Below are positions 33,839-42,978 of a DNA stretch of 64,000 nt, in pieces; position 1 is the first letter of the stretch, and each line of letters begins with the position of its first letter. The DNA is taken from assembly GCA_041441915.1 (NCBI GenBank), contig JASDRS010000019.1, positions 1 to 64,000 on the forward strand. The letters run 5' to 3'. The position numbers were made by a program, and so were the translations under genes. The DNA is from UBA10365 sp041441915 (GTDB lineage Bacteria; Pseudomonadota; Alphaproteobacteria; Rhodobacterales; Rhodobacteraceae). Below the pieces are notes generated by a model that was not told the origin of the DNA, searched no databases, and saw only the letters and a list, made by a program, of their open reading frames with translations.

Positions 33839-34506
33839 AAAACCCAGTGGAAAAGAGCAGTGTGGCGTACAAGGTTTATCGGCGCAAGGTTACTTGTCAA
33901 TGATTCCGCCGCCAACAGGGACGCTTTTTTTTCTGCTCCCATAATCAGCACATGAATTTTTTCGGCCTTGGTCAAGACACGTGCTGTTAACGTGATCCGC
34001 GGCTCATGTGCGGCATCTGCACGTAGAACCATCACCGATGGGGCGGTATCAGACAGGGCTATTTCTAAGTAATCAGCCCCAGGAAAAAGGCTGGCCGTAT
34101 GCAGATCAGGCCCCATGCCCAATAGCAAAACAGAAAGGGGCAAACTTGCTTCAACACCTTTCGAAAGGGTGTATATGGCTTCTTCTGGCTGTGCACAGGG
34201 CAGGTAAAGTGGTACTAAGCGGGCCCTTGCAGCATAGTTTTGCAACAGGCGTTCCTGCAGTAATTTGGTGTTGGAACGCGGATTTTCTACTCCGACCCAC
34301 CGTTCATCATTCAGCACCACGTCAACCCGTGCCCAGTCCAAATCTGTTTGGGCTAAAATATCAAATACAGGGCCCGGTGTGCTGCCGCCTGGCACAGATA
34401 AACTGGCCCTTGGCTTGCTTTGTAATGCCACCATTAAATCTGTGCAAAGCGCTGCGGCCACACCCCGCATGAAATCATCGCGTGATGCGTAGTTTTCAAA
34501 CTTCAT
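33835..34506 (-). CDS. pgl: 6-phosphogluconolactonase
   Basis: Hydrolyses 6-phosphogluconolactone. A 223-aa DevB/SOL-type enzyme of the NagB fold. Seen: SVPGGSTPGPVFDIL, the LNDERWVGVENPRSNTKLL block, LLLGMGPDLHTASLFPG (active-site region) and RITLTARVLTKAEKI. It overlaps zwf by four bases and pgi by four, so the three are translated in a coupled chain in pathway order. Confidence 0.95.
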   Translation of the reverse strand: MKFENYASRDDFMRGVAAALCTDLMVALQSKPRASLSVPGGSTPGPVFDILAQTDLDWARVDVVLNDERWVGVENPRSNTKLLQERLLQNYAARARLVPLYLPCAQPEEAIYTLSKGVEASLPLSVLLLGMGPDLHTASLFPGADYLEIALSDTAPSVMVLRADAAHEPRITLTARVLTKAEKIHVLIMGAEKKASLLAAESLTSNLAPINLVRHTALFHWVL

Positions 34507-35957
34507 TCTTTAATTGTACGCCAGCGGCGGCCGTCTCTATGCAACAGCATCATTGCATCTTCGGGGCCTGAACTGCCCACCTCATAGCTATTAGGTCTAT
34601 CAGCACGACCTTCCCAGCCTTCAATGATCGGATCTGTCCAAGCCCAAGCGGCTTCTACCTCGTCTCCTCGCATAAACAAGGTTTGATTGCCACGGATTAC
34701 ATCCATAATCAGACGCTCGTAGGCATCGGGAATATTGGCGCCCTCTTCGCCCAAGGCTTCGGCGAATGACATATCCAGCGGCACTTCGGTCAGGCGCATA
34801 CCGCCAGGGCCCGGTTCTTTGATCATGACCATTAGATTTATACCCTCATTTGGTTGAAGGCGGATCGACAAAACATTTTCACTCACTACGGTTTCAGACC
34901 CAAAGATCGAATGGGGTGGTGGACGAAAGGTAATGGCAATTTCAGAAGTACGCGCGCGCAAGCGTTTTCCTGTGCGCAGATAAAAGGGGGTGCCTTTCCA
35001 GCGCCAATTGGAAATTCCAACTTTCATCGCCACAAAGCTTTCGGTTTTCGAGTCTGGTTTTTCACTATCGGTCGTATAGCCGGCTTGCCCGCTACTTGCC
35101 CCATATTGGCCTCGCACAATGTCGGTGGGCGCTACAGGATTAAGCGCACGAATGACCTTTAGTTTTTCGTCGCGCACCGCATCAGGGTTGAAACTATAGG
35201 GAGGCTCCATCGCGATCAGGCATAAAAGTTGCATCAGATGGTTTTGCACCATATCACGCATTGCACCCGACTTATCGTAATAAGCCCCCCGTCCCGCGAC
35301 GGAAACGGTTTCTGCGACGGTGATTTGCACGTTGTCGATATATTGGCTGTTCCAAAGGGGTTCAAATAAAATATTAGCAAAGCGTACGGCCATCAGATTT
35401 TGTACGGTTTCTTTGCCCAAGTAATGGTCAATGCGATAAATCTGATTTTCGTTGAAATGTTTGGCCAAAGCGCTATTCAAGGCACGCGACGTTTTTAAAT
35501 CGCGCCCAAAGGGCTTTTCAACCACAATGCGGCTTTGTGCATTGGCAATCCCGTGACTGAGCAGGCGTTCGGCTATATCGCCGAACAAGACGGGTGCGAC
35601 CGAGAGATAAAAGGCTTGCACCACGTTCTTGCGCATCAGCGCTTGTAGACCTTCCCATCCGAGACTACCTTTGGCATCGAGGCACACATAATCGATCTGT
35701 GTCAAAAAGGCTGATATTTGGCCTGTATTTTGGTCTTTTGGAGTCAGAAATTTTTCAAGAGCAGCTTCTATCATGCTATGAAAGTCCGCCTGGCTTAAAT
35801 CTGAGCGCGCCGCACCAATGATCCGCGCAGTTTTTGGCATTTGTTCATCAATAAATCGGCGATAAAGGCCTGGAAATATTTTACGCTGGGCCAAATCACC
35901 CGTGCCGCCAAAAATGACCAGATCAAAATCTTCTACCGGTATGACCCGCGAAACCAT
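34503..35957 (-). CDS. zwf: Glucose-6-phosphate 1-dehydrogenase
   Basis: First oxidative step on glucose-6-phosphate, making NAD(P)H. Seen in the 484-aa chain: nucleotide motif IFGGTGDLAQRKIFPGLY, catalytic RIDHYLGKETVQN with its His and Lys, FEPLWN, the RMTE-like segment and a C-terminal AWAWTDPI. It heads the zwf-pgl-pgi unit; edd and eda are not in the window. The 117 bases upstream of 35957 should hold the promoter for all three genes. Confidence 0.96.
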   Translation of the reverse strand: MVSRVIPVEDFDLVIFGGTGDLAQRKIFPGLYRRFIDEQMPKTARIIGAARSDLSQADFHSMIEAALEKFLTPKDQNTGQISAFLTQIDYVCLDAKGSLGWEGLQALMRKNVVQAFYLSVAPVLFGDIAERLLSHGIANAQSRIVVEKPFGRDLKTSRALNSALAKHFNENQIYRIDHYLGKETVQNLMAVRFANILFEPLWNSQYIDNVQITVAETVSVAGRGAYYDKSGAMRDMVQNHLMQLLCLIAMEPPYSFNPDAVRDEKLKVIRALNPVAPTDIVRGQYGASSGQAGYTTDSEKPDSKTESFVAMKVGISNWRWKGTPFYLRTGKRLRARTSEIAITFRPPPHSIFGSETVVSENVLSIRLQPNEGINLMVMIKEPGPGGMRLTEVPLDMSFAEALGEEGANIPDAYERLIMDVIRGNQTLFMRGDEVEAAWAWTDPIIEGWEGRADRPNSYEVGSSGPEDAMMLLHRDGRRWRTIKE

Positions 35958-36074
35958 CCGCTACCCTCGCTCTCGAAATGTGACGCCATGTTAGCGCTAA
36001 CGAAGAAGTTTTAACCTTACAAGAGTTCGATGTCTAGCACTCAAAGAATGAAATTTCGATAAATATAAAGATGA

Positions 36075-36659
36075 CTAAGCACCAAGTTTGGTATCCCCCC
36101 CAAAAAAATCAACCCAACTGTCATGCCAGTGATTGGGAGGAAAACGCCGGCCAGCGGTTTGTAATTCAGTTGCCGTTGGCTGAAAGGGTTGGCGCAACAA
36201 AAACATGTTAGATTGGCGAAGCGATTTAGACCCTTTACGCAGATTGCATGACGAACATGCAGCAACAACGTTTTGCCACGATGTAATTCCACCGTTGGCG
36301 CGCGGCACCACATGATCGAAGGTCAAATTACCCCTAGCACTACAATATTGGCATAAAAAATAATCTCTTAAAAAAAGATTAAAGCGCGTGAAGGCCACGC
36401 GCTTTTGGGGTTTTATAAAATCTTTTAGCACAATAACCGAAGGTATGCGAATTTGATCCCTTTGACTTCGAACGCTCTCTTCATATTCGGCCACGATATG
36501 GACACGGTCAAGATAGACGGCCTTTATAGTATCTTGCCAAGGCCAAACGGAAAGCGGGTAGTAAGACAGCGGTCTATAATCCGCATTCAGCACCAAAGCA
36601 GGAAACTTTTTTAGTGTCGAACGTTCGCGAACAAAGCCTGTCCTAAAATCACCATCCAT
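36075..36659 (-). CDS. HNH endonuclease family protein
   Basis: A 194-aa protein. The second half is an HNH nuclease fold: zinc pair FLCQYCSARG, then LTFDHVVPRANGG (HNH catalytic His in DHV) and WQNVVAACSSCNLRKGSKS with the second CxxC. The first half (FPALVLNADYRPLSYYPLSV, WPWQDTIKAVYLDRV) is the conserved N-terminus seen in a widespread alphaproteobacterial chromosomal HNH protein, not linked to phage. Its DNA target and role are unknown. It is monocistronic, with AT-rich gaps on both sides. Confidence 0.88.
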   Translation of the reverse strand: MDGDFRTGFVRERSTLKKFPALVLNADYRPLSYYPLSVWPWQDTIKAVYLDRVHIVAEYEESVRSQRDQIRIPSVIVLKDFIKPQKRVAFTRFNLFLRDYFLCQYCSARGNLTFDHVVPRANGGITSWQNVVAACSSCNLRKGSKSLRQSNMFLLRQPFQPTATELQTAGRRFPPNHWHDSWVDFFGGDTKLGA

Positions 36660-36767
36660 ATTTCATTCCGCCTTAACCAATCTCAAACCGCGCAGAGCCC
36701 ATTATTTCTATTCAAACTATATATTGTGTAATCTATGTGGCAAGCCCCTGAGTTTAGCTTTATTGTT

Positions 36768-37430
36768 TTAATTTGGTAGATATTTTTTTAAAAACCCCAA
36801 AGCCATTTGCAGCCCATCTGGCGCGATGCCGTGACCTGTGCCTTTTGACACATGTCCAAAGCAGTCAAACCCAGCTTCATTCAGCACTTGACCCGCAGCA
36901 GCCATATCTGAAAATGGTACGACTTGGTCTTGGTCACCATGGATCAAAAGCACTGGTGGCTTAACGCGCATTTGCGGCTCAAGGGTGTCAGGCTCAAGTA
37001 ACCGGCCCGAACAAGCAACCACGCCCGCTACGGGCTGATTGAGCCTTGGTGCTACCTGAAGGCAGATCATAGCCCCTTGTGAAAATCCAAAAAGACAAAT
37101 TTTTGAATAGGTTAGGCCTTCGACCGCTGCTTGCGCAGCAATAAAGCCCGAAAAATCATCAGAAGCCCTCGCAAGCCCCGCCAAATAGCTACTTTGGGTT
37201 GACCCATCAAGCCACGGAATGGAGAACCACTGCCGCCCAAAACCACTTGAGGCACAAGGTTCGGGGGCGTCGGGCGAAAGGAATACTGCATTGGGCAATT
37301 GTTGCGCTAAAACATCGGCAAGACTAATTAAATCAGACCCGTCTGCGCCGTAGCTATGCACAAAAATAACCATTGAATTGCCCTTACCGATGGCAGGGCC
37401 TTTACGTTCAAAGTTAAGTCTGCGGCTCAT
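36768..37430 (-). CDS. Phospholipase/carboxylesterase family alpha/beta hydrolase
   Basis: A cytosolic serine hydrolase of about 220 aa. The nucleophile elbow GFSQGAM is seen around residues 110-116. Asp lies in LLIHGDQDQVVPF and His in GTGHGIAPDG, giving the full triad; the oxyanion region is VIFVHSYGADGSDL. Members hydrolyse short acyl or lysophospholipid esters, but natural substrates are rarely known. The ATG at 37430, preceded by AGGGG with six-base spacing, is chosen over a TTG at 37451. Confidence 0.87.
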   Translation of the reverse strand: MSRRLNFERKGPAIGKGNSMVIFVHSYGADGSDLISLADVLAQQLPNAVFLSPDAPEPCASSGFGRQWFSIPWLDGSTQSSYLAGLARASDDFSGFIAAQAAVEGLTYSKICLFGFSQGAMICLQVAPRLNQPVAGVVACSGRLLEPDTLEPQMRVKPPVLLIHGDQDQVVPFSDMAAAGQVLNEAGFDCFGHVSKGTGHGIAPDGLQMALGFLKKYLPN

Positions 37431-37794
37431 AATTATCCCCTTTTTCAACACGTTCTATAAGTGATAAGCCCATATAAGCCACGCGGCAACCTCCCGCCAG
37501 GGCTGATAATTTAGGACCATCGCTTAACTATAGCTGTGCCGGTATGTGTTGAGACCTGCTATCCAACGATCAATACAACCAAGCTGTAGGATGACTTGAT
37601 ACCCAGGACACAAAGGTGGTTCCCCTGTGAGCGCATAGATTGTGGCAAACTTTGACTCGCGTGCTATCAAGCATGCGCATTCCCACTTCCAGAAGGGTAG
37701 CGTTTTTGATAAGTAGCTGATACATAGCAGCCTTAGGTTTGTTTAAAGTCTTTAATGCATTATGCAGAATTTGCTATGGGTGAAAGTCTAGGGC
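37431..37794. other. Gene-free stretch between divergent genes, possible relic
   Basis: About 360 bases. On the minus strand, 37525-37638 reads without stops as a protein-like string (PPLCPGYQVILQLGCIDRW and onward, then YRHSYS) but has no start or ribosome site, so it may be a fragment of a lost gene. The rest shows nothing. Promoters for the esterase and MFS genes must lie here. Confidence 0.4.
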
Positions 37795-39027
37795 ATGACA
37801 TCGTACACCGCACCCAATTCTCAACAGATTGATAAGCGCACAAAACGCAATTTGCTTATATTGGTGAGCGCGCAGGGGCTACTTGGTGCGCAGATGCCAA
37901 TTATTTTTATTGTGGCGGGGCTTGCGGGTCAGTCTTTGGCGCCAAACCCTTGTTGGGCCACGCTCCCCATTACCTGCACTGTGCTTGGATCCATGCTTGC
38001 AGCCAGCCCCTTGTCTTTGCTAATGCAGAATTTTGGTCGGCGCGCTGGCTTTATAGCGGGCGCATTTTCTGGTGCACTGGGATCGGCGGTGGGGGCTTAT
38101 GGACTTTTGACATCGTCTTTCACTATTTTCCTGCTTGGGAGTTTGCTGACGGGCGTTTATATGTCGGCGCAAGGATTTTACCGCTTTGCCGCTACCGACA
38201 CCGCATCACCCGAGTTTAGGCCTAAGGCAATATCTTGGGTAATGGCGGGCGGTCTTATTTCAGCTGTTTTTGGACCATTTTTGGTCAAAGTTACCGCACA
38301 AGGCATGGTTATACCCTTTTTGGGCTGCTATTTAACGGTAATAGTACTCAATTTGTTAGGAATGCTACTCTTTTTGGGCCTTGATATGCCCATAGTTACC
38401 AAACCCGAGACAGGATCAGACTGGGGACGATCGCGCCTTCAAATGCTGCGCAATCCACGCATTGCAGTGGCAATCATTTGTGCGACTGTATCTTATGCTT
38501 TGATGAATTTGGTCATGACATCATCCCCGCTTGCCATTGTGGGCTGCGGCTATCAAACGGCAGATGCAGCAGATGTGGTAACAGCACATGTTTTGGCAAT
38601 GTACGTGCCAGCCTTTATAACAGGCCATGTTATTGCGCGAATAGGTGTTGAAAAGGTTATAGCGATTGGACTTATTTTGTTAACTTTTTCTGGTATTGTC
38701 GCACTGATGGGTTTTGATTTGATAAATTTCTTCGGTGCGCTGATTTTGCTGGGCTTCGGGTGGAATTTTGGCTTCATTGGTGCAACGGCCATGCTGACCG
38801 CCAATCATAACCCACAAGAGAGGGGCCGTGCCCAAGGTATGAATGATCTTTTGGTCTTTGCGGGCGTGTCGGTGGCATCACTGTCGTCGGGATTACTTAT
38901 GAATTGCTCGGGGACTTCGGTGATCGACGGGTGGGGCGCTGTCAATATTGCGATGTTACCACTTTTAGCTATAGCAGGAGCAGCTCTAATATGGCTAAGG
39001 CTGCTTAACCATAAAGTCTGCACCTAA
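37795..39027 (+). CDS. Major facilitator superfamily transporter
   Basis: A 410-aa integral membrane protein with about twelve hydrophobic spans. The loop 2-3 signature is present in NFGRRAGFIAGAFSGALGS, and a charged central loop (ETGSDWGRSRLQMLRNPRI) separates the two six-helix halves. The second half has the related RIGVEKVIAIGLI motif. The substrate cannot be told: the family is the generic single-polypeptide MFS group common in Rhodobacterales. It is convergent with the phytoene-synthase-like gene (two bases between the stops). Confidence 0.87.
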   Translation: MTSYTAPNSQQIDKRTKRNLLILVSAQGLLGAQMPIIFIVAGLAGQSLAPNPCWATLPITCTVLGSMLAASPLSLLMQNFGRRAGFIAGAFSGALGSAVGAYGLLTSSFTIFLLGSLLTGVYMSAQGFYRFAATDTASPEFRPKAISWVMAGGLISAVFGPFLVKVTAQGMVIPFLGCYLTVIVLNLLGMLLFLGLDMPIVTKPETGSDWGRSRLQMLRNPRIAVAIICATVSYALMNLVMTSSPLAIVGCGYQTADAADVVTAHVLAMYVPAFITGHVIARIGVEKVIAIGLILLTFSGIVALMGFDLINFFGALILLGFGWNFGFIGATAMLTANHNPQERGRAQGMNDLLVFAGVSVASLSSGLLMNCSGTSVIDGWGAVNIAMLPLLAIAGAALIWLRLLNHKVCT

Positions 39028-39029
39028 AC

Positions 39030-39803
39030 CTACCAGATTCCAAAAAAACCTGCTTTTAAAAGTCCAAAGCTGCGTTTGGCGGGTGACTGGGAAAGCTTGC
39101 CTTCAGCGACCAGATGCGGCGCAAGGGCGACGCGGGTTAGTAAATCTTGGGCCTGCCAAAGCGGAAAAAGTACGGGCCTTACATCGGGGGGCAAGCCCAC
39201 CCTTCCCGCGCGCGCGATCGCCAAGTTTTCCAAGCCAAGCTTAACCAATGAGATAATAAAATTACTATCATCTAAATCAAAAGCACCTGCACCGACGGAT
39301 TGAAGCGCGGGCGCAGCTCGCAACAGGTTTAAAACCCCCAAAGCCAAACCGCCGGCGCGCAAAACCGCGAAATCACCATCTTTTGCACCCAGAGACTGTC
39401 CTGCAATCAGCATCAAACCACCTGATGTAGCGCTTAAATAGCCAGACGCTTCGGGGAGACCATCAAAGGCGCGTCGATCAATATCAAATTGGCGGGCTGA
39501 TATCAAATTATCAAATATTGTTTTATCAAGAAGCTTGCTTGTGATTAGATCAACCAAAGGGCCAGCAACCTCGTGCGCGGGGGGCATAGAACTTCCCGCC
39601 CCATCGACCACATCGCGCCACCATTGCAGACGCATATGCGAAATGAGGCTTTCTTTGCTAGCCCAAGGGGCTCGCGCCACTTCAAGGTTAAAAGCATAAA
39701 ACACGAACAAGTCATCACGCAGGCCACATGGAGCCGCCATCGTCGCATCAAAGCGATCAGGATCGCCGCGTTGAACCAACGCAGCACATACGTCACCTCT
39801 CAT
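39030..39803 (-). CDS. Squalene/phytoene synthase-like protein (NDUFAF6-like)
   Basis: A 257-aa helical protein of the squalene/phytoene synthase fold: YAFNLEVARAPW near 35-46, MRLQWWRDVVDG, the FDGLPEASGYLSATSGGLM block and LLRAAPALQ. The first Asp-rich prenyl-diphosphate motif is absent; NLEVARAPW takes its place. The enzyme is therefore probably not a prenyltransferase. It resembles NDUFAF6, a mitochondrial complex I assembly factor with the same lost motif, so an assembly role is my preferred inference. Its start overlaps the cimA stop by four bases. Confidence 0.72.
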   Translation of the reverse strand: MRGDVCAALVQRGDPDRFDATMAAPCGLRDDLFVFYAFNLEVARAPWASKESLISHMRLQWWRDVVDGAGSSMPPAHEVAGPLVDLITSKLLDKTIFDNLISARQFDIDRRAFDGLPEASGYLSATSGGLMLIAGQSLGAKDGDFAVLRAGGLALGVLNLLRAAPALQSVGAGAFDLDDSNFIISLVKLGLENLAIARAGRVGLPPDVRPVLFPLWQAQDLLTRVALAPHLVAEGKLSQSPAKRSFGLLKAGFFGIW

Positions 39804-41419
39804 TTAGGGGTGACTTCATCGCGGATAAGCTTCCAATTGATAGCATCAAGCAAAGCGTCAAAACTTGCATCGACAATATTGGCCGAAACCCCTACGGTAG
39901 ACCAGCGTTGGCCTTTGCTGTCTTCGCTGTCTATTATTACTCGCGTCACAGCATCCGTGCCACCTTGTGTGATGCGCACTTTAAAATCCACCAAATGCAA
40001 ATCATCAATGCTCGCCTGATAAGGACCCAAATCCTTAGATAGGGCCTTTGAAAGCGCGTTCACTGGGCCCCGATCGGTTCCCATTTCATCGGTAGATTCG
40101 CTTACAGAAAGGGTCTTTTCTGATCCAATTTTTACCACAACCACAGCTTCGGAAAGGCTGACAGTTTGGTTGTATTTATTTTTACGCCGCTCAACCGAAA
40201 CACGGTAGCGCTTGATCTCAAAAAAGATTGGCATGATGCCAAGTTCTCGCCGCGCCAATAGTTCAAAACTGGCCTGTGAACCGTCATAGGCATATCCTTG
40301 ATCCTCACGCTCTTTCACAACTTCCAAAATGCGCGATAGGCGGGGATCTTTGTCTCCCACATCAATCCCCGCCGCCAAAAGCCGCGCACGTAAATTAGAC
40401 TGGCCCGCTTGGTTTGACATAGGAATCAACCGCTCATTACCCACAAGGGCAGGGTCAAGATGTTCATAGGTGCTTGGGTCTTTTAAAATTGCTGATGCAT
40501 GAAGCCCCGCCTTATGCGCAAAGGCCGATGCCCCCACATAGGGTGCAGAGCGTAAAGGCACGCGGTTTAAAATATCATCGAGCATCCGACTGATACGCAG
40601 CACAGACGGCAGGCTTTCTGCCTTAACCCCCGTTTCAAACTGGCTAGCATAGGGTTCTTTAAGTAAAAGTGTGGGGATTAGGCTGATCAAATTGGCATTA
40701 CCACAACGTTCGCCCAAACCGTTCAGGGTCCCCTGCACTTGGCGCACACCTACATCAATTGCCGCCAAGGAATTAGCCACGGCGTTGCCCGTATCATCGT
40801 GGCAGTGAATGCCTAAACAGTCACCAGGAACCCCATGGGCTATCACTTCAGCAGTGATGCGCCCAACTTCAGAGGGCAAGCGGCCCCCGTTCGTATCACA
40901 AAGCACAATCCATCGCGCGCCAGCATCATAAGCGGCTTTGACTACGGCCAAAGCATAGGTCGGATTTGCTAGGTAGCCGTCAAAGAAATGTTCCGCGTCG
41001 AACAGCGCCTCACGCCCCAAGGCCACCAAATACACAATAGACGCGGTAATATTTTCTAGGTTTTCCTCAATGGTCACGCCCAAGGCGCGGGTCACGTGAT
41101 AATCATGCGCCTTGCCCACTAAGCACACGGCAGGAGTTTTAGCATTGATAACAGCCGCCAACACATCATCATTTTCCGCCGAACGGCCCGTGCGTTTGGT
41201 CATGCCAAATGCCGTCAACGTGGCGCGGGTTTTGGGCGGGTTTTCAAAAAATTCAGAATCGGTTGGATTGGCACCAGGCCAGCCACCTTCAATATAATCG
41301 ATACCAAGCCCATCAAGGGCTTGAGAAATTTTTAGCTTATCCGCGGCCGAAAACTGAACACCTTGGGTCTGTTGCCCATCGCGCAGCGTCGTGTCGTAAA
41401 GATAAATCTTTTGGGCCAT
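39800..41419 (-). CDS. cimA: (R)-citramalate synthase
   Basis: Condenses pyruvate and acetyl-CoA to citramalate, a threonine-independent route to 2-oxobutyrate and isoleucine. Seen in the 539-aa chain: LYDTTLRDGQQTQGVQFS (metal and substrate Arg-Asp), YIEGGWPGANP, VLCDTNGG, IHCHDDTGNAVANSLAAIDVG with the metal His pair, GLGERCGNANL and a C-terminal LeuA regulatory domain (VSLSEAVVVVKIG... RVIIDSEDSKGQRWSTVGVS, shown in part). The length and the GGWPG motif fit CimA rather than LeuA or NifV. It lies 12 bases downstream of cysS, with a phytoene-synthase-like gene overlapping its end. Confidence 0.92.
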   Translation of the reverse strand: MAQKIYLYDTTLRDGQQTQGVQFSAADKLKISQALDGLGIDYIEGGWPGANPTDSEFFENPPKTRATLTAFGMTKRTGRSAENDDVLAAVINAKTPAVCLVGKAHDYHVTRALGVTIEENLENITASIVYLVALGREALFDAEHFFDGYLANPTYALAVVKAAYDAGARWIVLCDTNGGRLPSEVGRITAEVIAHGVPGDCLGIHCHDDTGNAVANSLAAIDVGVRQVQGTLNGLGERCGNANLISLIPTLLLKEPYASQFETGVKAESLPSVLRISRMLDDILNRVPLRSAPYVGASAFAHKAGLHASAILKDPSTYEHLDPALVGNERLIPMSNQAGQSNLRARLLAAGIDVGDKDPRLSRILEVVKEREDQGYAYDGSQASFELLARRELGIMPIFFEIKRYRVSVERRKNKYNQTVSLSEAVVVVKIGSEKTLSVSESTDEMGTDRGPVNALSKALSKDLGPYQASIDDLHLVDFKVRITQGGTDAVTRVIIDSEDSKGQRWSTVGVSANIVDASFDALLDAINWKLIRDEVTPK

Positions 41420-41431
41420 TGGTGCTTTCGG

Positions 41432-42796
41432 TCAAAGTTTCGGCAATTTATTCATATCAAAGTCGGAAGACAAAGACCATTCCACTGAAGTAGGCGTATC
41501 TTTAACAATGAGGCCAGCCGTCAAAAACCCATCGCGCAGTGCATCAGCAAGGGCAAAATTGCATGCGTGACGGGCCGCTGCGCGGACTGCAAATAGGGCC
41601 TCGATCAAGGCCACAGTTGCTTCATCGATGTTTTTTTCGTGATTCCACTCACCACTGTTAGAGCCCAAGAACCCCATCAAATTTGCACCGGCTTTAAGGC
41701 CGGCGGCATCACCCTCTGCGGCCAAATTATGCAGGCAAGCAATCGCACCCGCCGAGTTTAAATCATCAGAAAGCGCTCTCAAAACGCTTTGGGGAACCAG
41801 TCCTGGTAAAATATCTTTGGTCATGGCGCGCCATTTGCGCAAGGTGCCTGAAGCTTGTTGGGCTTTAGCGTCAGTCCAATCCATTGTACGGCGGTAATGG
41901 GTTCCGAAATAAACAAAGCGGATCACTTCACCCGCGTAGCCCTGATCGAAGAGATTGCGTAATGAAAAAAAATTTCCAGAAGATTTTGACATCTTCTTAC
42001 CTTCGACCTGCAGCATTTCATTATGCAGCCAGACATTAGCAAAGCCCTCCTCGGGATATGCACAAGCGCTTTGGGCAATTTCATTTTCGTGATGGGGAAA
42101 TTGCAAATCACTGCCGCCACCGTGAATGTCAAATTGGGCGCCCAGAAGCGCATGGCTCATGGCCGAGCATTCAATATGCCAACCTGGCCGGCCATAGCCA
42201 AAGGCGCTGACCCAGCCAGGCTCATCCACATCAGAGGGCTTCCACAAAACAAAATCCATAGGGTCGCGCTTGTAAGGCGCCACTTCAACCCGCGCGCCAG
42301 CAATCATATCGTCCAGACTGCGTCCCGAAAATTGGCCATATTTTGGATAAGACCGCACATCAAAAAGTACATGACCCATGGATTCATAGGCGTGCCCCCT
42401 GGCTACAAGATCTTCGATTATGGTTAGCATTTGGGGAATAAATTCCGTGGCACGGGGCTCTGAATTTGGGCGCAGGGCCCCTACTTCATCCATATCTTCA
42501 TGATACCAAGCAATCGTTTCATCGGTTATCTGGCGAATGGATTGGCCTCTCTGGGTGGCAGCCGCGTTAATTTTATCATCAATATCAGTAAAATTGCGCA
42601 CATAGGTCACGTGGTCTACGCCGTAAACATGACGCAAAAGTCTGTAAAGCAAGTCAAAAACGATCACGGGGCGAGCGTTTCCTATATGGGCGCGGTCGTA
42701 AACAGTGGGGCCACAGACATAAAGACGTACATTTAGTACATCAATCGGGATAAAGTCTTCCTTCGCCTTTGTTTTGGAATTATGGAATTTCAACAC
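41432..42796 (-). CDS. cysS: Cysteinyl-tRNA synthetase
   Basis: Charges tRNA-Cys. Class I signature motifs are intact: HIGH as AHIGNARP (after CGPTVYDR, whose Cys is a zinc ligand), zinc-site residues in WHIECSAMS and FPHHENEIAQS, and KMSKS in GKKMSKSSGNF. The 454-aa length is normal, with a shortened but intact C-terminal helical domain. It precedes cimA by 12 bases on the same strand; a short frame ending 12 bases upstream may be part of the same message. Confidence 0.96.
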   Translation of the reverse strand: MLKFHNSKTKAKEDFIPIDVLNVRLYVCGPTVYDRAHIGNARPVIVFDLLYRLLRHVYGVDHVTYVRNFTDIDDKINAAATQRGQSIRQITDETIAWYHEDMDEVGALRPNSEPRATEFIPQMLTIIEDLVARGHAYESMGHVLFDVRSYPKYGQFSGRSLDDMIAGARVEVAPYKRDPMDFVLWKPSDVDEPGWVSAFGYGRPGWHIECSAMSHALLGAQFDIHGGGSDLQFPHHENEIAQSACAYPEEGFANVWLHNEMLQVEGKKMSKSSGNFFSLRNLFDQGYAGEVIRFVYFGTHYRRTMDWTDAKAQQASGTLRKWRAMTKDILPGLVPQSVLRALSDDLNSAGAIACLHNLAAEGDAAGLKAGANLMGFLGSNSGEWNHEKNIDEATVALIEALFAVRAAARHACNFALADALRDGFLTAGLIVKDTPTSVEWSLSSDFDMNKLPKL

Positions 42797-42808
42797 TGTA
42801 TATTAGCC

Positions 42809-42940
42809 TTATTCTGCCCAGTGGGCTGGTTCTAAACCAGAACCTTTCTCAGGCCAAGCCCCTTGCCCCTTGATCTGTTCTATAAGAGCTTGCACGCGGG
42901 AGAACACCGATGAACCATGATAAGCTGCGCCATTGATCAA
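42809..42940 (-). CDS. Short hypothetical frame upstream of cysS
   Basis: A frame of 43 codons from a TTG (42940), ending in a peptide of natural composition: GAAYHGSSVFSRVQALIEQ, then a C-terminus GLEPAHWAE. The frame stays open about 24 more codons upstream with no ATG or GTG, so the true start or an upstream part may be lost. It ends 12 bases before the cysS ATG on the same strand. I do not recognise it. It is either a small conserved protein co-transcribed with cysS or the 3' remnant of a larger gene. Confidence 0.35.
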   Translation of the reverse strand: MINGAAYHGSSVFSRVQALIEQIKGQGAWPEKGSGLEPAHWAE

Positions 42941-42978
42941 AACCCGCTGCCGACTAGGCGCATGTCTATCATAAGAGC

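Noticed and set aside
36075..36659. HNH nuclease as part of a restriction, phage or homing element.
   Set aside because: No methylase, intron or phage genes nearby, and the N-terminal half matches a chromosomal alphaproteobacterial family.
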